Positions 6,059 through 9,022 of a stretch of DNA of 9,022 bases are shown here, piece by piece. The stretch covers positions 1-9,022 of the forward strand of contig JAKADF010000101.1 of NCBI GenBank assembly GCA_021820805.1, written 5' to 3'. The notes beneath the pieces were generated by a model. That model searched no databases and was not told the DNA's origin. It saw nothing but the letters and a program-made list of their open reading frames with translations. Numbering within the stretch: position 1 is the stretch's first letter; each line of letters begins with the position of its first letter. The stretch is from Bacillota bacterium. Its GTDB lineage: Bacteria > Bacillota > Bacilli > Alicyclobacillales > Alicyclobacillaceae. Both the position numbers and the translations under genes were made by a program.

Positions 6059-6919
6059 ATGGTGGTGTTGAAATTGGAATTTGGAGCGAGCACCTATATA
6101 TGGGAATCTCCTTTCACAACTGACAATGTTGATTTGACTAAAAGGGTTGCCGATCTGGGGTTTGACATTATTGAAATTTGTGTAGAGGATCCGTCTCAAA
6201 TTGATACGGAACGCCTTAAAAATGGTCTTCAAAACTCTGGAATCAAGGCTACAGTTTGTGGGGCTTTTGGTGAAAGTCGGGACATTAGCTCTGAACAATC
6301 AGATGTACGTGAAAGTGGACTTAAGTATATAAAGCGTTGCATTGACATTGCTAATGAGATTGGTTCGCCTATTGTGGTTGGTCCCATGTATTCTGCAACG
6401 GGCAAAGCCCGCTTGGCAACGCCATCAGAGAGGAATCAGCAAAGAATTTGGGCCCTTGAGAACATAAAAATAGTTTCTGAATATGCGTTGGAACGAAATG
6501 TTTCCCTAGCAATTGAACCTTTAAATCGTTTCGAGACAGATTTTATGAATACCACCGAACAGGGTATGGAGTTCATTGAAAAACTGGGTGTGAAGAATGT
6601 GGGCCTCTTGTTGGATACATTCCATATGAACATTGAAGAAACAGATGTCTGTGCAGCCATACGTACTGCCAAGACTAGGCTTTTCCATTTTCATGCGTGT
6701 GAAAACGATCGCGGTATCCCTGGGTCAGGTCACTGTCCTTGGAATGAGATAGCTCTAACATTGCAAGAGATTAAATACGAGGCAAGTGTTGTCATTGAAG
6801 CATTCACCATTGATAACACAGAGATCGCCAGAGCAGTTTCCCTTTGGAGGCAGATTGCCCCAACCCAAGAGTCTATCGCAACTGAAGGTCTCAGTTTTCT
6901 AAAAAAGTTATTTTCATAG
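6059..6919 (+). CDS. D-psicose/D-tagatose 3-epimerase-like TIM-barrel enzyme
   Basis: The product (286 residues from this ATG) is close in length to known D-psicose 3-epimerases and has the full active site: Glu153 (AIEPLNRFETDFMNT), Asp186 and His189 (LDTFHMNIEE), His212 (HFHACEND), Arg218 and Glu247 (VIEAFT). The spacings of 33, 3, 23, 6 and 29 residues are identical to those of its paralogue at 1725. The segments EPLNRFET and LDTFHMNIEE are the strongest ketose 3-epimerase signatures in the window. It should reversibly epimerise a free ketose at C3 with a bound divalent metal. The start is uncertain: no good Shine-Dalgarno precedes ATG 6059, and TTG 6068 or TTG 6074 (7 bases after GGTGGT) are alternatives. 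The gene sits between permease and ATPase genes, so it is probably co-expressed with transport. An isomerase of the same fold is the main alternative. Confidence 0.93.
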   Translation: MVVLKLEFGASTYIWESPFTTDNVDLTKRVADLGFDIIEICVEDPSQIDTERLKNGLQNSGIKATVCGAFGESRDISSEQSDVRESGLKYIKRCIDIANEIGSPIVVGPMYSATGKARLATPSERNQQRIWALENIKIVSEYALERNVSLAIEPLNRFETDFMNTTEQGMEFIEKLGVKNVGLLLDTFHMNIEETDVCAAIRTAKTRLFHFHACENDRGIPGSGHCPWNEIALTLQEIKYEASVVIEAFTIDNTEIARAVSLWRQIAPTQESIATEGLSFLKKLFS

Positions 6920-6935
6920 TAGGTTGGTGATGATA

Positions 6936-8432
6936 ATGGGGCGAGATCACTTACTCCAAATGAAAAATATTAACAAGTCATTCAACCGAGTTTCAGTACT
7001 CGATCAAGCAAATTTTACATTGGAAGAGGGAGAAGTACACGCCCTGGTAGGAGGGAACGGCGCCGGAAAATCAACCTTAATGAAGATTCTTACTGGAGTC
7101 TATACGAAGGATAGTGGGGAAATTGTATTAAATGGAAAGCATGTAGATATTCGAAACCCTCAGGACTCAGAGCACCTGGGTATTTCCATGATATTCCAGG
7201 AATTGAGTCTGATTCCAACTTTGACGGTGGCACAAAATATTTTCCTTACCCGAGAACCAAAAACATCTTTGAAGCTCTTGAATGATAAAGCTTGTGTAAA
7301 TTCAGCTATCGAAATTCTAAGTCAGTTTCAGGTGGACATTGACCCTCAAATGACAGTAGATAGATTGGGAGTGGGTTACAGTCAGATGGTGGAAATCGCT
7401 AAAGCGATATCCAAAAAAACAAAGATTATCATTATGGATGAACCTACGGCCGCTTTGTCTGACGCAGAAATCGACTCTCTTTTTACACTAATTGCAAAAC
7501 TCAAAAGTACGGGAATCTCAATTATATATATATCTCACAGGATGGCTGAAATTTCAAGGATATGTGACAGAATTACAATTCTCAGAGACGGAAAAACAGT
7601 CCTGACAGAGGATATTATAAATATGAGTCTCGAAAAGATAACGCAAACCATGCTCGGTAATGATATGGTAGGAACATTGTCTTGGGATGGCAGGGAATAC
7701 GAGCGGAATGGTGAGCCTGTGTTATCGGTTCGGAATTTAGCCTGTAACCCAAGGGTTAAAGATGTAAGTTTTGACGTTTATCCAGGGGAAATTGTTGGGA
7801 TAGCCGGACTAATGGGTAGCGGAAGAACAGAAATTGCTGAAAGCATATTTGGTATTCGCAGGGACTTCTCTGGAGAGATTTACGCCAACGGTCACAAAAG
7901 TAGAACTACCAAAGAGGCCATTGCAAGCGGTATTGCGATGGTTCCGGAAGACAGAAGACGTCAAGGGTTAGTTTTGAGTCACACGTTAAAAGAGAACATA
8001 ATGTTGCCGTCGATTAAGACCTTCGTCAAGAGGTTTTTTGTTAGTGATCGCAGAGGAACAGAAATAGCTCAAAAATACATTGAGCTGTTGAAGGTGAAGA
8101 CCGACTCAGCCAAGAAAGTTGTCAGCCTTCTTTCCGGCGGAAACCAGCAGAAAATTGTATTAGCGAAATGGTTGGCACGTAACCCTAAATTATTGATTCT
8201 TGACGAGCCTACCATCGGTGTTGATATCGGGGCAAAAATAGAACTTATACAGGAAGTACGAAGATTGGCGCACGAAGGAATCTCTATTTTGGTTATTTCC
8301 TCTGAACTCGAAGAGCTTCTTGCAATTAGTGATAGGATTTTGATTCTATTTGGAGGGGTTATTAATCGTGAGATAAACCGAAAAGCCATTGAAAACGAAG
8401 AACAACTCCATCAAGCGGTTCAAGGCCTTTAA
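6936..8432 (+). CDS. Sugar ABC transporter ATP-binding protein with two ATPase cassettes, RbsA-like
   Basis: The 498-residue protein energises the importer from the cytoplasmic side. Cassette 1 has Walker A GGNGAGKST (39-47), a signature region GVGYSQMVEIAKA near 145-157 in place of canonical LSGGQ, and Walker B IIIMDEPTAALSDAE with Glu169. Cassette 2 has the degenerate P-loop GLMGSGRTE (291-299, Arg where the Lys normally is), an intact signature LSGGNQQK (399-406) and Walker B LLILDEPTIGVD with Asp423 and Glu424. One full and one degenerate P-loop in a roughly 500-residue tandem protein is the usual RbsA/MglA/XylG layout. ATG 6936 is chosen because GGTGA (6926-6930) lies 5 bases before it; ATG 6930 and TTG 6924 are in frame, and 6930 is a fair alternative. 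It follows the 3-epimerase-like gene closely. The family is certain; the sugar is not. Confidence 0.95.
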   Translation: MGRDHLLQMKNINKSFNRVSVLDQANFTLEEGEVHALVGGNGAGKSTLMKILTGVYTKDSGEIVLNGKHVDIRNPQDSEHLGISMIFQELSLIPTLTVAQNIFLTREPKTSLKLLNDKACVNSAIEILSQFQVDIDPQMTVDRLGVGYSQMVEIAKAISKKTKIIIMDEPTAALSDAEIDSLFTLIAKLKSTGISIIYISHRMAEISRICDRITILRDGKTVLTEDIINMSLEKITQTMLGNDMVGTLSWDGREYERNGEPVLSVRNLACNPRVKDVSFDVYPGEIVGIAGLMGSGRTEIAESIFGIRRDFSGEIYANGHKSRTTKEAIASGIAMVPEDRRRQGLVLSHTLKENIMLPSIKTFVKRFFVSDRRGTEIAQKYIELLKVKTDSAKKVVSLLSGGNQQKIVLAKWLARNPKLLILDEPTIGVDIGAKIELIQEVRRLAHEGISILVISSELEELLAISDRILILFGGVINREINRKAIENEEQLHQAVQGL

Positions 8433-8433
8433 G

Positions 8434-8451
8434 TTTTCACGATTTTCACGA
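8434..8451 (+). repeat. Two tandem copies of TTTTCACGA
   Basis: The 9-base unit TTTTCACGA occurs twice back to back (8434-8442 and 8443-8451), just after the ATPase stop codon and before the next ribosome binding site. It could be a direct-repeat protein site or chance; nothing else supports a role. Confidence 0.4.
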
Positions 8452-8469
8452 ATGGAAAGATTTATTTAG

Positions 8470-8476
8470 AAGGAGG
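8470..8476 (+). promoter_or_regulatory. Ribosome binding site deciding the TTG start at 8484
   Basis: AAGGAGG lies exactly 7 bases before TTG 8484, the spacing used by most genes here. The frame then begins MKFGYQTNTWGG, a normal first strand for this fold, so TTG is very likely the real start. Confidence 0.8.
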
Positions 8477-8483
8477 AAACACC

Positions 8484-9022
8484 TTGAAGTTTGGATATCA
8501 GACGAATACATGGGGCGGTGTCGTTGGACATCCTGCGGGAGTTACTTCTATTAAGGATTTGTTTTACCTGACTAATGGTTCTGATGAAGAAGCTATTTCT
8601 GATATAGCTATGACGGGATACGAAGGCGTTGAACTGTTTGACGGCAATTTATTTCGTTATGCAGTGGAAACGAGCATGTTTAAAGAGTTATTAGAACAAC
8701 ATAAACAGAAACTCATTGCGGTTTATAGTGGCGTCAACTTTATTTATGCTGATATATTCGAGGACGAAATGTGGAGAATCGAACAGGCAGCAAAACTTGG
8801 GCACAAGTTTGGTGCTGAGCACTTCGTCGTTGGAGGTGGTTCCATTCGTGCAGGCGGTGTTCAAGACCAGGACTATCGGTCTGTAGCAAGAGGCCTTGAC
8901 CGGATTTCTGAAGTTGCTAATTACTATGGCTTGACACCTAGTTATCACCCACATTTGGGAACTATTGGACAAAGTCCAGAGCAAATTGACCAGATTTTCG
9001 AGTACACCTCAGTTAATTTTTG
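8484..9022 (+). CDS. IolE-like sugar isomerase/epimerase-family TIM-barrel protein (3' end outside window)
   Basis: A TTG start with a strong ribosome binding site opens a frame that runs to the window edge (179 full codons plus 2 bases). The sequence MKFGYQTNTWGG, GYEGVELFDG (residues 45-54), AAKLGHKFGAEHFVVGG and a helix ending in VANYYGL follow the strand-helix pattern of xylose-isomerase-like TIM barrels. At the end of the fifth strand, where the paralogues at 1725 and 6059 have the metal-binding Glu of EPWNR/EPLNR, this protein has SYHPHLGTIGQSPEQID (residues 153-169). A His-rich HPHLGT motif here is typical of the inosose dehydratase (IolE)/IolH-like branch. The later ligands lie beyond the window. 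It may dehydrate or isomerise a keto-inositol or keto-sugar; the branch is fairly clear, the reaction is not. It follows the ATPase gene by 51 bases and appears to continue the operon. Confidence 0.9.
   Translation, partial: MKFGYQTNTWGGVVGHPAGVTSIKDLFYLTNGSDEEAISDIAMTGYEGVELFDGNLFRYAVETSMFKELLEQHKQKLIAVYSGVNFIYADIFEDEMWRIEQAAKLGHKFGAEHFVVGGGSIRAGGVQDQDYRSVARGLDRISEVANYYGLTPSYHPHLGTIGQSPEQIDQIFEYTSVNF

Noticed and set aside
7521..7534. TA-rich run in the ATPase gene (TATATATAT)
   Set aside because: It encodes the normal IIYIS segment preceding the conserved His of the first cassette; a codon-choice effect and not a repeat element.
8433..8483. Terminator or new promoter between the ATPase gene and the last gene
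   Set aside because: No stem-loop followed by T residues and no convincing -35/-10 pair is visible; the gap only holds a short tandem repeat and a ribosome binding site.

Overview
The window is a single, tightly packed, plus-strand carbohydrate-utilisation gene cluster. It holds eight protein genes; the first and last run off the window edges. I see no gap over about 110 bases, no RNA gene, no mobile element and no convincing intrinsic terminator, so it reads as the interior of one long operon. Strong AAGGAGG-type ribosome binding sites, mostly 7 bases from the start codon, GTG and TTG starts, a lipoprotein-type substrate-binding protein and moderate base composition suggest a Gram-positive member of the Bacillota. 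An Alicyclobacillus/Paenibacillus-like organism is a guess, not a demonstration.

Layout: (1) 1-717, C-terminal part of a Gfo/Idh/MocA-family NAD(P)-dependent sugar oxidoreductase. (2) 720-1691, a xylose-isomerase-like TIM-barrel protein of the sugar phosphate isomerase/epimerase group. (3) 1725-2549, a second TIM-barrel enzyme of D-tagatose/D-psicose 3-epimerase type. (4) 2573-3616, a zinc-dependent medium-chain polyol/sugar dehydrogenase. (5) 3688-4950, a sugar-binding lipoprotein with an unusual N-terminal extension. (6) 5059-6036, an RbsC-like permease. (7) 6059-6919, a third TIM-barrel protein, again 3-epimerase-like, lying between the transporter genes. (8) 6936-8432, an RbsA-like double-cassette ATPase. 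(9) 8484 to the window end, a fourth TIM-barrel protein, IolE-like and truncated by the window. That is nine reading frames: seven complete and two partial.

Working model: a ribose-type (CUT2) importer brings in a monosaccharide, cyclitol or small glycoside. The zinc dehydrogenase and the Gfo/Idh/MocA enzyme oxidise and reduce it, and the metal-dependent TIM-barrel enzymes epimerise, isomerise or dehydrate the keto intermediates. The combination of zinc dehydrogenase, TIM-barrel epimerase and Gfo/Idh/MocA enzyme matches in kind the E. coli YcjQ-YcjR-YcjS set, which converts D-gulosides to D-glucosides through 3-keto intermediates. No sugar kinase is visible, so the chemistry encoded here probably acts on unphosphorylated substrate. 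The actual substrate cannot be read from the sequence. The most notable points are the four divergent TIM-barrel enzymes in one operon, the epimerase gene between permease and ATPase genes, a hairpin between binding-protein and permease genes, and the extended binding protein.
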